From contig DAIMZI010000011.1 of NCBI GenBank assembly GCA_036734025.1, positions 1 through 64,000 on the forward strand: a DNA stretch of 64,000 bases, read 5' to 3'. This DNA is from DAIMZI01 sp036734025. GTDB lineage: Bacteria; Pseudomonadota; Alphaproteobacteria; Rhizobiales; Rhodomicrobiaceae. The translations under genes were made by a program, and so were the position numbers. Below, one piece after another: positions 51,643 to 59,891 of this stretch. Under the pieces are notes generated by a model, which did not search any database, had not been told where the DNA came from, and saw nothing but the letters and a program-made list of their open reading frames with translations. Position 1 is the first letter of the stretch. The number at the start of each line of letters is the position of its first letter.

Positions 51643-54083
51643 TTCTGTGTTCCATCATCAGAAGACGTTGGCGTGATATCGTGCTGGCGCGCTTCTTGTT
51701 CGGCGCGCAGCCGTTCCATCTGCCGCGCCAGCGCCTGCTTCAGCCCGTCGAGATCGCGCAGGTGCACATCGCGCTGCGGGAAGGGGATCTCGATACCCTG
51801 TTCGCGGAAGGCCTTGAGAATGGCGATTCGCAGCGCCGTCCTGACCGACAAGGACTGGGTGATGTTCAGCACATAGGCGTAGAGCTGAAAATTGAGCGAG
51901 CTGTCGGCGAAATCCTCGAAATAGACGAAGGGTTCGGGAAATGTCAGGACCTGCGGATGCTGGCGCGCGACATCCAGCAGGGTCTGCTTCACCTGTTCGG
52001 GATCACTGTCATAGGACACGCCTACGGGGATGATGACGCGGCCGGTATTGTTGTGCAACGTCCAGTTCTTCACCTTTTCCGAGATCAGCAGCGAATTGGG
52101 GACGATGACATTCGATCGGTCGAAGGTCTCGATCTCCGTCGCGCGCACGCTGATCTTGCGCACGAAGCCCTGTTCCTCGCCGACGATGATCCAGTCGCCC
52201 ACCTTGATGGGGCGTTCGGCCAGCAGGATTAGGCCCGAGACGAAATTGTTGACGATGCTTTGCAGCCCGAAGCCAATGCCGACCGACAGCGCACCGGCGA
52301 CGATGGCGATGTTGGAGAAATCGACGCCGGCATACGAGACCGCTATCAGCCCGGCAACGATGAAGCCCGTATAGCCGAGGCCGGTACGGATGGAATCTCG
52401 CACCCCGCTCGACAGGCCCGAAGGCTGTAGAACCTGGCTGTCGAGCCAGGATTGCAAAACTCGCGCAACGATGTAGACCGTGATGAAGACCAGCAGCGCG
52501 CCGAGAATGGTGACCAGGGAGATGTTGACGCTGCCGATCTGGAAGCCGAAGAACGCCTTGGACGCCCATTCTGTAAGGTCCTGGCGGTCAAAGCCCCATT
52601 GCAGCAGGATCAGCGGGAAGGCGATGAGGAATATGCTTGCCTTGAGGATCAGAGTGGCGATCAGCGCGACCTGCTCGCGGCGCGATCCGTTGGCCTGAAA
52701 CATCCGCCAGCCTTGCAGCAGCCCTTGCGGATCGCGCAGCCGGTCGCCCAGCGCGTTTACCCATACGAGCAGCAGAAAGGTAACGATGAGTATGGTTCCG
52801 GTAACGAGCACCTGGGCTGCCAGGAAGCGGGCAAAGGCGACATAGCCGATGATCACGGCGACGAAAATCGTCAGCGCGATCGCATAGATGAGCATGCGTA
52901 CCACGCCCAGCCATCGCAATTCGTGAGGGTTCTCGCCGTCCTTGTCCGCGCCCAGCACGTTGAAGATGGCGACGAGCAGACCAGCAAAGACGATGCTCAG
53001 CACCGAGGTTTGCGCGATCGTCACCGGCAGCGGCGTGTAGAGGACTTCATTGAGCCTTCCGAGCACCAGATCGATGCCATAGACAAGCGCGATGAGGATC
53101 ATGAGTGCATTGACCCGCCTGGCGACGCGATCCGACACGGGAAAGATGCGCCAGATCGGACGGTGCGGGGCCAGTATTGTCGTGCTGACAGCGCTGACCG
53201 CGCTCAGCACGATCAGGACGAGAGCGAGCGACCAGGCGAGCATGCCGATACGGTCGGGCAGCAGGCCCGAGGACCAGAGCGCGAAATAAAGCCCACTGAC
53301 CCACGCGAAAGTCGGCACTACGCGCATCAGGATGACCCATGCACCCGATGCGGCGCGCTGCCAGAATTCCGGCGGTTCTTCGCGGTCCCAGCGGCGGAAA
53401 TGGCGCACGCCGGCCCAGCCGGCGAAGTAGAGCGCCAGCGCACTCAGACCGGCGCAGAGCAAGATCAGCCACAGGGCGGAACTGACCTCGATGTTGCTCC
53501 ACCACTCATTGAGCATCAGCGACAGGCGCAACCGACCGATCTGGGTATCCGCGATGGCTTCGCGCCACAGCGACAGCGACAGCGGCGTCTGGCTGCGCTC
53601 CAACAGGCCCTGGGTGAACAGGGCGCGGCGCCGGCTCTGCAAGCGCTCCAGTAGCTGGGAGGCCCGCAGACCAAGCGCCTGAGCGGCGCGGATGGTTGCA
53701 TCCAGCTTGTTGCCCCGCTGTGTGAGCGAGGCGCGTTCGGCCGCAATCGTTGCGGGTTCGGGCGGCTCACCTTCGGCCGGCGGTGCGCCCAGGCGACTGA
53801 TCTGGGCATTCAGGGCTTCAAGTCGGGGGCGCAGTTCCGTGATGAGCGCATTGAGCCGGGTCTGGTTGGCGTCGAGTTCCTGGCGAAGCCGGTCCAGCGT
53901 GGCCGGCAACACGTCTTCGCGGACGATGACGCTCTCGATACGGTCCAGATCGCCGATGATCGCGGCGACCGTCTCCTCGATCGCCTCATTGCTGAGCGGC
54001 TCCTGTGCCTGCGCGCGCGGCAAGCTGACGGTGAGGGTCAGGCCGAGCAGACAGATCAACGAAAAGCGCAGGCAAAAGCTCAT
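51639..54083 (-). CDS. Large MscS-type mechanosensitive channel with DUF3772-like domain
   Basis: The ATG at 54083 follows AAGGTGG and gives 814 residues. A signal peptide (about 1-27, ending RAQAQ) leads to a periplasmic coiled-coil DUF3772-like region (about 30-160). About ten transmembrane helices follow. The MscS pore region reads ALSVGIGFGLQSIVNNFVSG, then LLAERPIKVGDWIIV. A cytoplasmic beta and alpha/beta domain ends the channel. It resembles MscK-type channels that open on osmotic downshock. A small HExxH protein is coupled downstream. Confidence 0.92.
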   Translation of the reverse strand: MSFCLRFSLICLLGLTLTVSLPRAQAQEPLSNEAIEETVAAIIGDLDRIESVIVREDVLPATLDRLRQELDANQTRLNALITELRPRLEALNAQISRLGAPPAEGEPPEPATIAAERASLTQRGNKLDATIRAAQALGLRASQLLERLQSRRRALFTQGLLERSQTPLSLSLWREAIADTQIGRLRLSLMLNEWWSNIEVSSALWLILLCAGLSALALYFAGWAGVRHFRRWDREEPPEFWQRAASGAWVILMRVVPTFAWVSGLYFALWSSGLLPDRIGMLAWSLALVLIVLSAVSAVSTTILAPHRPIWRIFPVSDRVARRVNALMILIALVYGIDLVLGRLNEVLYTPLPVTIAQTSVLSIVFAGLLVAIFNVLGADKDGENPHELRWLGVVRMLIYAIALTIFVAVIIGYVAFARFLAAQVLVTGTILIVTFLLLVWVNALGDRLRDPQGLLQGWRMFQANGSRREQVALIATLILKASIFLIAFPLILLQWGFDRQDLTEWASKAFFGFQIGSVNISLVTILGALLVFITVYIVARVLQSWLDSQVLQPSGLSSGVRDSIRTGLGYTGFIVAGLIAVSYAGVDFSNIAIVAGALSVGIGFGLQSIVNNFVSGLILLAERPIKVGDWIIVGEEQGFVRKISVRATEIETFDRSNVIVPNSLLISEKVKNWTLHNNTGRVIIPVGVSYDSDPEQVKQTLLDVARQHPQVLTFPEPFVYFEDFADSSLNFQLYAYVLNITQSLSVRTALRIAILKAFREQGIEIPFPQRDVHLRDLDGLKQALARQMERLRAEQEARQHDITPTSSDDGTQK

Positions 54084-54190
54084 GGTCCACCTTGACAGGA
54101 ATGCGCGAAATTCATCACCGCAACATATGTGGCCGGCATCGGCCGATCGGAACCCGACGTCGGCTTCAGACAGGTCACGATCGCTCAAGC

Positions 54191-54577
54191 TCATGAATGT
54201 TGCGTTTGTGCTGTGTCATGATCGCCGGCGATCTGGATGCGCTCGTCGCTGCCCGGTGCGCCGTTCAGCGGGTGCTCACGCAGGCTTGGCTGATCCCGGT
54301 ACCGGCCGATGCCGCTTTCGACAACAAGGTCGATGGGGCCGCCCGTCATGACCAGGTGTTCCACACCGTCGCGGCGAATCAGCACCAGCCGGCGGCGCCC
54401 GTCGATCGCCGTCTGCTCGATAATCCCCAGGCGTTTATCGCGCCCGGAGAAGAACGGCACGTTCGTCATGGACGTGACCATGCGGAACATCCAGAGGCCG
54501 ATAGCGAGCAGCAGGGCCAGACTGATTATGACGACGCCATACCAGGCAACGTCGATAAGTCCTTGATCGATTTGCAT
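54191..54577 (-). CDS. FliO-like membrane protein
   Basis: The ATG at 54577 gives 128 residues. One transmembrane helix (about 12-33) is followed by a FliO-type cytoplasmic domain: GRDKRLGIIEQTAIDGRRRL, then VLIRRDGVEHLVMTGGP and IDLVVESGI. FliO helps assemble the flagellar export gate, but such short proteins are often encoded away from flagellar operons, as here. A perfect CtrA box is 140 bp upstream, which would suit a flagellar gene. Confidence 0.75.
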   Translation of the reverse strand: MQIDQGLIDVAWYGVVIISLALLLAIGLWMFRMVTSMTNVPFFSGRDKRLGIIEQTAIDGRRRLVLIRRDGVEHLVMTGGPIDLVVESGIGRYRDQPSLREHPLNGAPGSDERIQIAGDHDTAQTQHS

Positions 54578-54716
54578 GGATTGGTCTCCGGGTGCTGATA
54601 ATCCATATGTTGACACGGCGCATTCCGGCGCTGGTGGTCCATGGCGGGCCAAGCGGCACACAGGCCGACACCATCGCCCGACGAGGAGAACATGCTCACG
54701 CCCCTATACCGCCTCA

Positions 54717-54731
54717 TTAACTCCTTTTTAA
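54717..54731. promoter_or_regulatory. Perfect CtrA box (TTAA-N7-TTAA)
   Basis: TTAA at 54717-54720 and TTAA at 54728-54731 are separated by the 7-bp spacer CTCCTTT, matching the CtrA consensus exactly. The site is about 140 bp from both divergent starts, the FliO-like gene and cckA. A further TTAA is at 54748-54751. CtrA is the regulator activated through CckA, so feedback is possible. Confidence 0.65.
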
Positions 54732-54795
54732 CCCCCATACCCTTTTTTTAACGACCATGTCGGCAAAATTTGCCGGGCAGTGTGCGGGGATCGTC

Positions 54796-54855
54796 GATTC
54801 CCATGTTCAAAACTTCATCAGCCCTCTGGCGAATTGGCCGGCGCGGGCGGGAATC
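54796..54855. promoter_or_regulatory. Two GANTC (CcrM) sites upstream of cckA
   Basis: GATTC at 54796-54800 and GAATC at 54851-54855 match the GANTC recognition sequence of CcrM-type methyltransferases. They lie within 75 bp of the cckA ATG. Methylation-dependent expression is possible but not shown by sequence. Confidence 0.45.
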
Positions 54856-54870
54856 GTTTAGGTTGCAGAC

Positions 54871-57405
54871 ATGAGCGAACTACACGCATCTTCCGACCAT
54901 ATCCGCGCCATGCAGGCCAGACGGGCACAAGGGCCCGGACAATGGATTGCGCTCAGCGCCGCGATCGCGCTTTCGTGCGTGGCTGCCGCAGCAGTGTGGT
55001 CACGCGATAGCCAGCCGGACTGGGCCATGGCTCTGCTGAGCCTGTTTGCAGTTGCCGGCGTCGGGTCGTTGTACGCGCTCGGCTTCGGTGTGCTGCGTTT
55101 CGGGCGGGACCATCCGAAGGCCGACTGGTGTGCCATGCTCTGCGCCAGTGGCGAGGCTGCCGCGATCACCTCGGCGCGCGGCGAACTGTTGTTTTCCAAT
55201 CCGGCCTTTGCCGGGCTCGGTGGCGGCGTCGACGGCCCGCATGCCCGCCCTCACGATATCCTGGCGGCGGTAGGCGACGATGGCGCGACCGTCTTCCGGT
55301 TTGCCAGTGCGGCGGCTCGCGGCGAGGCGCATGATGAAACCGTCACACTGAACCGTGGTCCCCGCGGCGACATGCCTTGCTGTCTGCGCGTTGGCATGGT
55401 GCCGCTCCCGGAACGGCGCAATGGCCGCGGCGTGCTGGCCTGGCACTTCACCGACATTTCCAAGGAGGCGGGCGCGCTTTCCGATGCAAACCGGCAGAAG
55501 ACCCGCTATCGCGGCTGGTTCGATGCCGTCCCGGCCGGCGTGATCCTCGCCGATGAGACGGGGCGCGTGCGCGGCATGAATGCGGCGATGCGCAAGCTGT
55601 TGAGCAGAGCCGCGCGCAAGGCAGGCCAGGACATTGGGCTGGAAGACATATTCAGCGATGCCAGCCTGCATCTGCTGAAGGCGCTGCCGGTCTCGCAGAA
55701 CGGCGCGAGCACGCCAAGGACGGCGCGGCTGGAACTGTTGCAGGATGGCAATGCGCCCTTGCCGATCTGGGCCGCCTTCCGTCATGTCGAAGATGATGAT
55801 GGCAACGCCAGCTCGCTGTGCATCACGCTGATGCGCGGCATCGACGCCGATGTTGCGCCTCAGGTGAGCGCGCCCGATCAGGCTATAATGAGCCAGTATT
55901 TTCATTCCGCGCCGGTTGCCATCGCCTCCGTCAACCAGTCCGGACGCGTCAGCAACGCCAATTCCGCGTTCCACCAGACCTTTGGCGCGCACGGCGCTCG
56001 GCGGGGCAAGCCGCTGTCGCTGGCCGAACTGGTTGCCCCGCAAAGCCGCGAGGCGGTCATCCAGCTGCTGAAGGACGCCGTCCAGCGCCGCGCCCCCAAG
56101 GCGCCGGTCGATATCGTCTTTCGCGGCGAGCCGAAACGCTCGGGCCAGCTTTATGTGGTTCCTTTTGAAAAGGGCAGCGCGCGGCGCGGGCGTGATGTCG
56201 CGGTCATCTATGCCATCGACACATCGGAGCAGCGCCGGCTCGAGGAGCAGATCGCGCAGAACCAGAAGATGCAGGAAGTCGGGCAACTGGCCGGCGGCAT
56301 CGCCCATGATTTCAACAATGTTCTGCAGGCCATCATCGGCTATGCCGACCTGATGCTGGCCAACCACCGTCCGAGCGATCCGGCATTCAGCGATATCATG
56401 CATATCCGCAACAACGCCAATCGCGCGGCGGCGCTGGTCGGGCACCTGCTGGCTTATTCGCGGAGTCAGACGCTGCGGCCCAAGGTGTGGTCGCTCACCG
56501 ACATCATCGAGGAGTTCAGCCAGCTCCTCGGGCGGCTGCTCGGCGAGAAGGTTACGGCCAATGTCGTCCACGGGCGCGATCTGTGGCTGGTGAAGGCCGA
56601 TGCCAACCAGCTTGAACAGGTCATAATGAACTTGGCCGTCAATGCGCGCGACGCCATGCTGCCGGATGGCGGCGAACTGAAGATACGCACCACGAACGTC
56701 ACCGAGCGCGAGAGCCTTCAGCTTGGTGCATCGGGTGTGGAGCCCGGCGAATATGTTCTGCTCGAGGTCAGCGACAATGGCTGCGGCATGCCGCCCGAGG
56801 TCATGAGCAAGATCTTCGAGCCGTTCTTTTCCACCAAGGAGATTGGCGAAGGCACAGGGTTTGGCCTTTCGGTCGTCCACGGGATTGTCAAGCAGACCGG
56901 AGGCTATATTCTGGTCGACAGTCGCGTGGGCGAGGGCACGACGTTCCGCATCTATCTGCCGCGCCATGTCGATGAGGAAGACCACCTCGCCGATGCGGGC
57001 GAGGAGCCGGCGAAAAAGGATGTGCAGCGCGATTTGACGGGAAGCGGCACGATATTGCTGGTCGAGGACGAGGAGGAGGTGCGCGGCTTTGCGGCGCGCG
57101 CGCTCTCGATGCGCGGCTATCGCGTGCTTCAGGCCGCTACGGGCGTCGATGCTCTGGAAGTCATCGCCGGGTATGATGGCGTGATCGATCTGATGATCAC
57201 CGATGTCATGATGCCGCAGATGGATGGTCCCAGCCTGTTTCGACAGGTGCGCAAGTCCGCTCCGGACATGAAGGTCATCTTCATGTCAGGCTATGCCGAA
57301 CAGTCCCTGCGCGAAGGACTGACGGAGGGCGAAAACGTCAATTTCCTTCCCAAGCCCTTCTCGCTCAAGCGGCTCGCGGAACTGGTAAAGCAGGTGCTCG
57401 ACTGA
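54871..57405 (+). CDS. cckA: Cell-cycle hybrid histidine kinase CckA
   Basis: The 844 residues have two transmembrane helices (about 27-45, 52-70) and PAS-like sensor domains. The H-box GGIAHDFNNVLQAIIGYADL carries His479. The ATPase boxes are NLAVNARDAM, DNGCGM and GTGFGLSVVHGI. A C-terminal receiver has phosphoacceptor Asp778 in MITDVMMPQMDG. CckA phosphorylates CtrA and CpdR through ChpT. Long, well-spaced upstream DNA contains a CtrA box and two GANTC sites. The DFNN variant of the H-box is the CckA hallmark. Confidence 0.96.
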   Translation: MSELHASSDHIRAMQARRAQGPGQWIALSAAIALSCVAAAAVWSRDSQPDWAMALLSLFAVAGVGSLYALGFGVLRFGRDHPKADWCAMLCASGEAAAITSARGELLFSNPAFAGLGGGVDGPHARPHDILAAVGDDGATVFRFASAAARGEAHDETVTLNRGPRGDMPCCLRVGMVPLPERRNGRGVLAWHFTDISKEAGALSDANRQKTRYRGWFDAVPAGVILADETGRVRGMNAAMRKLLSRAARKAGQDIGLEDIFSDASLHLLKALPVSQNGASTPRTARLELLQDGNAPLPIWAAFRHVEDDDGNASSLCITLMRGIDADVAPQVSAPDQAIMSQYFHSAPVAIASVNQSGRVSNANSAFHQTFGAHGARRGKPLSLAELVAPQSREAVIQLLKDAVQRRAPKAPVDIVFRGEPKRSGQLYVVPFEKGSARRGRDVAVIYAIDTSEQRRLEEQIAQNQKMQEVGQLAGGIAHDFNNVLQAIIGYADLMLANHRPSDPAFSDIMHIRNNANRAAALVGHLLAYSRSQTLRPKVWSLTDIIEEFSQLLGRLLGEKVTANVVHGRDLWLVKADANQLEQVIMNLAVNARDAMLPDGGELKIRTTNVTERESLQLGASGVEPGEYVLLEVSDNGCGMPPEVMSKIFEPFFSTKEIGEGTGFGLSVVHGIVKQTGGYILVDSRVGEGTTFRIYLPRHVDEEDHLADAGEEPAKKDVQRDLTGSGTILLVEDEEEVRGFAARALSMRGYRVLQAATGVDALEVIAGYDGVIDLMITDVMMPQMDGPSLFRQVRKSAPDMKVIFMSGYAEQSLREGLTEGENVNFLPKPFSLKRLAELVKQVLD

Positions 57406-57455
57406 AACGGGCTGTGCGGCCCGGCTCTTGTGAAGGTCGGCGCAGGCCGCGGGGT

Positions 57456-58160
57456 TTAGTCAAACACTTGCCGGAAGCTCATCTGCAAGGCATCGTCCAC
57501 ATCGGCCATGGATGCGGCCACGCCGAGTTCGGCAAGGCTGGTGACGCCCAGATCGCTGATCCCGCAGGGCACGATGCCGGAGAAATGGTCCAGATCGGGC
57601 GCGACGTTGAGGCTGATGCCATGGAACGTGATCCAGCGGCGCACGCGCACGCCGATTGCGGCTATCTTGCGCGCCTGTGTCGGTGATCCGTCGCTCGCCG
57701 TGCTGACCCAGATGCCGACCTGGCCGTCGAGCCGTTGGCCGCGGATGCCGAAATGTCTCAGCGTCGCGATCAGCCAGTCTTCAAGCGTGCAGACGAACCA
57801 CCGCACATCGGGCTTGCGCCGGCGCAGATCGAGCATGACATAGGCCACACGCTGGCCGGGGCCGTGATAGGTGAACCGGCCGCCACGACCTGTCGGGAAA
57901 ACCGGAAACCGTGCATTGTCGAGCAGCTCTTCCGGTCGGGCACTGGTGCCGGCGGTGTAAAGCGGCGGGTGTTCAAGCAGCCACACAAGCTCATTGGCGC
58001 TGCCCGAAACGATTGCCGCCACGCGCTCATCCATTGCCTTCAGCGCGTCCTCGTAATCCACCGGATGTATGCTCGTTACCCATTCGAGCACATGATCACG
58101 CGCCTGATCATCAGGCCCGCAAGCCATCGCCGCGGATGGTCCGGCATTGTTCACAGCCAT
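57456..58160 (-). CDS. lipB: Lipoyl(octanoyl) transferase LipB
   Basis: The 234-residue protein moves octanoyl groups from acyl carrier protein to lipoyl domains. Visible motifs are LLEHPPLYTAGTSA, GRGGRFTYHGPGQRVAY, KIAAIGVRVRRW with the conserved Lys, HGISLNVAPDLDHF and GIVPCGI with the catalytic Cys. The start lies close to the end of a long 206-bp gap that precedes tRNA-Leu on the other strand. Confidence 0.96.
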   Translation of the reverse strand: MAVNNAGPSAAMACGPDDQARDHVLEWVTSIHPVDYEDALKAMDERVAAIVSGSANELVWLLEHPPLYTAGTSARPEELLDNARFPVFPTGRGGRFTYHGPGQRVAYVMLDLRRRKPDVRWFVCTLEDWLIATLRHFGIRGQRLDGQVGIWVSTASDGSPTQARKIAAIGVRVRRWITFHGISLNVAPDLDHFSGIVPCGISDLGVTSLAELGVAASMADVDDALQMSFRQVFD

Positions 58161-58366
58161 GATCGTGCTCCCATCGGTCGGCTTGGCTCAGGCGCGCGCG
58201 ACTTGGCTTGGCGGCTTGCCATGAAGCCCCGCGCCTGTTACAGGCTGCAGCAGATGTCGAATCGGCGCGGTCAGGTGTGCAGGGCAGATCCTTTAATTCG
58301 CCATACGATCTTGTCGTCTTGCGATCTTGCCGTGACGCACCGCGTTTGTTACATCCAACGATATAG

Positions 58367-58452
58367 GCGGTCGTGGCGGAACTGGTAGACGCGCAGCGTT
58401 GAGGGCGCTGTGGGCATAGCCCGTGGAGGTTCGATTCCTCTCGACCGCACCA
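58367..58452 (+). tRNA. tRNA-Leu (anticodon GAG)
   Basis: The 86-nt sequence folds as a class II tRNA. The acceptor stem GCGGTCG pairs with CGACCGC, the anticodon loop is TTGAGGG giving GAG, the variable arm is TGGGCATAGCCCG, and the T-arm loop is TTCGATT. CCA is encoded. Its last 33 nt are repeated exactly at 58535-58567 beyond an N gap. Confidence 0.95.
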
Positions 58453-58524
58453 TCTGCTTTCAGCCGCGACAAATTTGGCGTTGTGAGTAAGGGCCGCGCG
58501 AAGCCGACGCGGAACCGGGCCGTC

Positions 58525-58534
58525 NNNNNNNNNN
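58525..58534. other. Scaffold gap (10 N)
   Basis: Ten N bases mark an assembly gap of unknown true length. It falls between a complete tRNA-Leu gene and a second copy of its 3' end. Sequence between the tRNA and the gap (58453-58524) is non-coding with no recognisable feature. Confidence 0.99.
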
Positions 58535-58567
58535 CCCGTGGAGGTTCGATTCCTCTCGACCGCACCA
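58535..58567 (+). repeat. 33-nt copy of the tRNA-Leu 3' end next to the gap
   Basis: This segment, from CCCGTGGAGG to the CCA, is identical to 58420-58452. It is either the 3' half of a second, tandem tRNA-Leu(GAG) whose 5' half is lost in the gap, or the far attachment repeat of an element inserted at the tRNA. The sequence cannot decide between these. Confidence 0.9.
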
Positions 58568-58600
58568 GTCTCTGCCCTTGGGGCGCATCGGCGCAGCGTG

Positions 58601-59722
58601 TCACTCAGCCTCGCCGCTCACGCCCTGAAGCCCCAGCCGCATCCGCGCCTTTTCACGCAGCACATCTATGGGCAACAACTCGCCGCGCTCCTCATAGTGC
58701 CAGAACATCCAGCCATTGCAGGCCGCGCGACCCAGCGCATGCGCCCCCATCTTGTGGATCGAACCCCGCGCTTCGCCGCATGCAAGCGTGCCATCGGCGC
58801 GCACCCGCGCCTCGATATCGGCGCGCGCGTCATAAAGCGTCGTGCCCGGCGCGATCATTCCCAACTCGACCAATATGCCGAACGGAACCCGGGGGGCGGT
58901 ACGCCTGCCTTGCAGCGGCTTCAGATCCTCTGGTGACAGCGGCTTGACAGCGGCGATCCGCTCGGCGGCGGCGCGGGCATAATCCGGGTCGCGTTCGATA
59001 CCGATCCAGCGCCGGCCAAGCCGCTTGGCAGCCGCGCCCGTCGTGCCGGTTCCAAAGAACGGATCGAGCACCAGATCACCGGGGTTCGTGGTGGCGAGCA
59101 GTATGCGGTAGAGCAGCGCCTCGGGCTTCTGGGTGGGGTGGGCCTTGCGGCCATTTTCATCGCGCAGCCGTTCTGGCCCCGAACAGATCGGCAGCACCCA
59201 GTCCGAGCGCATCTGCAGATCGTCGTTGAAGGCTTTCAGCGAGTCATAGTTGAAGGTGTAGCGCGCCCGCGCATCGCGTCCGGCCCAGATCAGTGTTTCA
59301 TGGGCATTGGTGAAGCGGCGGCCGCGAAAATTGGGCATCGGATTGGTCTTGCGCCAGACAATATCATTCAGCAGCCAGAAGCCGGTGTCCTGCAGCGCGA
59401 CGCCGAGGCGGAAGATGTTGTGATAGGTGCCGATCACCCAGATTGCGCCATCGGGCTTGAGCACCCGTCGGCAGGCGCTCAGCCAGTCGCGCGTGAAGCT
59501 GTCATATTCGGCAAAGCCCGAAAACTTGTCCCAATGCTGGCTGACCCCGTCAACACGTGTGTTGTTGGGGCGCAAAAGCTCGCGGTCGAGCTGAAGATTG
59601 TAGGGCGGATCGGCAAAGATCAGATCGACGCTTGCAGCGGGAAGCCGCGCTAGCGCGGCCAGACAGTCTTCCTCGACAACGCTGCCGACCAGCGAACGCA
59701 CATCGCACTCAGACACACTCAT
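58601..59722 (-). CDS. ccrM: CcrM-type adenine DNA methyltransferase (GANTC)
   Basis: The ATG at 59722 gives 373 residues, close to other CcrM proteins. This beta-class enzyme has the catalytic DPPYNLQL motif before the SAM motif DPFFGTGTTGAAAKRLGR. Other segments are QHWDKFSGFAEYDSFTRDWL, WVIGTYHNIFRLG and KAHPTQKPEALLYRILL. The C-terminal extension (PFGILVELGMIAPGTTLYD, then GSIHKMGAHALGRAACNGWMFW) is specific to CcrM and needed for activity. It methylates GANTC in the cell cycle. A near-CtrA box lies upstream. Confidence 0.95.
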   Translation of the reverse strand: MSVSECDVRSLVGSVVEEDCLAALARLPAASVDLIFADPPYNLQLDRELLRPNNTRVDGVSQHWDKFSGFAEYDSFTRDWLSACRRVLKPDGAIWVIGTYHNIFRLGVALQDTGFWLLNDIVWRKTNPMPNFRGRRFTNAHETLIWAGRDARARYTFNYDSLKAFNDDLQMRSDWVLPICSGPERLRDENGRKAHPTQKPEALLYRILLATTNPGDLVLDPFFGTGTTGAAAKRLGRRWIGIERDPDYARAAAERIAAVKPLSPEDLKPLQGRRTAPRVPFGILVELGMIAPGTTLYDARADIEARVRADGTLACGEARGSIHKMGAHALGRAACNGWMFWHYEERGELLPIDVLREKARMRLGLQGVSGEAE

Positions 59723-59845
59723 CAGACCACTCTCACGCAAACGAAACGGTAAAATGCCCAAGGGATCGGTGGGCCGTTCGCGGCCTCATCGCAACGCAGG
59801 CGGGTAATCCACAAGCCATGAAAGCACAGATCGCGCGAAAGAGGG

Positions 59846-59860
59846 TTAACGCCGCGTCAA
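59846..59860 (-). promoter_or_regulatory. Near-consensus CtrA box upstream of ccrM
   Basis: TTAA (59846-59849) and TCAA (59857-59860) are separated by 7 bp, one mismatch from TTAA-N7-TTAA. It lies about 125 bp upstream of the ccrM start. Caulobacter ccrM is activated by CtrA, so the position is sensible, but one such near-match can occur by chance. Confidence 0.35.
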
Positions 59861-59891
59861 TTCCGTCCTCTCGGCGCACCACGTGGCAGGC

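Noticed and set aside
55000..56985. A 661-codon minus-strand open frame opposite cckA
   Set aside because: It is the antisense shadow of CckA, whose kinase and receiver motifs are intact on the plus strand.
58293..58604. A minus-strand frame giving an RNRTSTGYAHSALNAARL-like peptide across the N gap
   Set aside because: It is the antisense translation of tRNA-Leu sequence, a well-known artefact, and it spans unknown bases.
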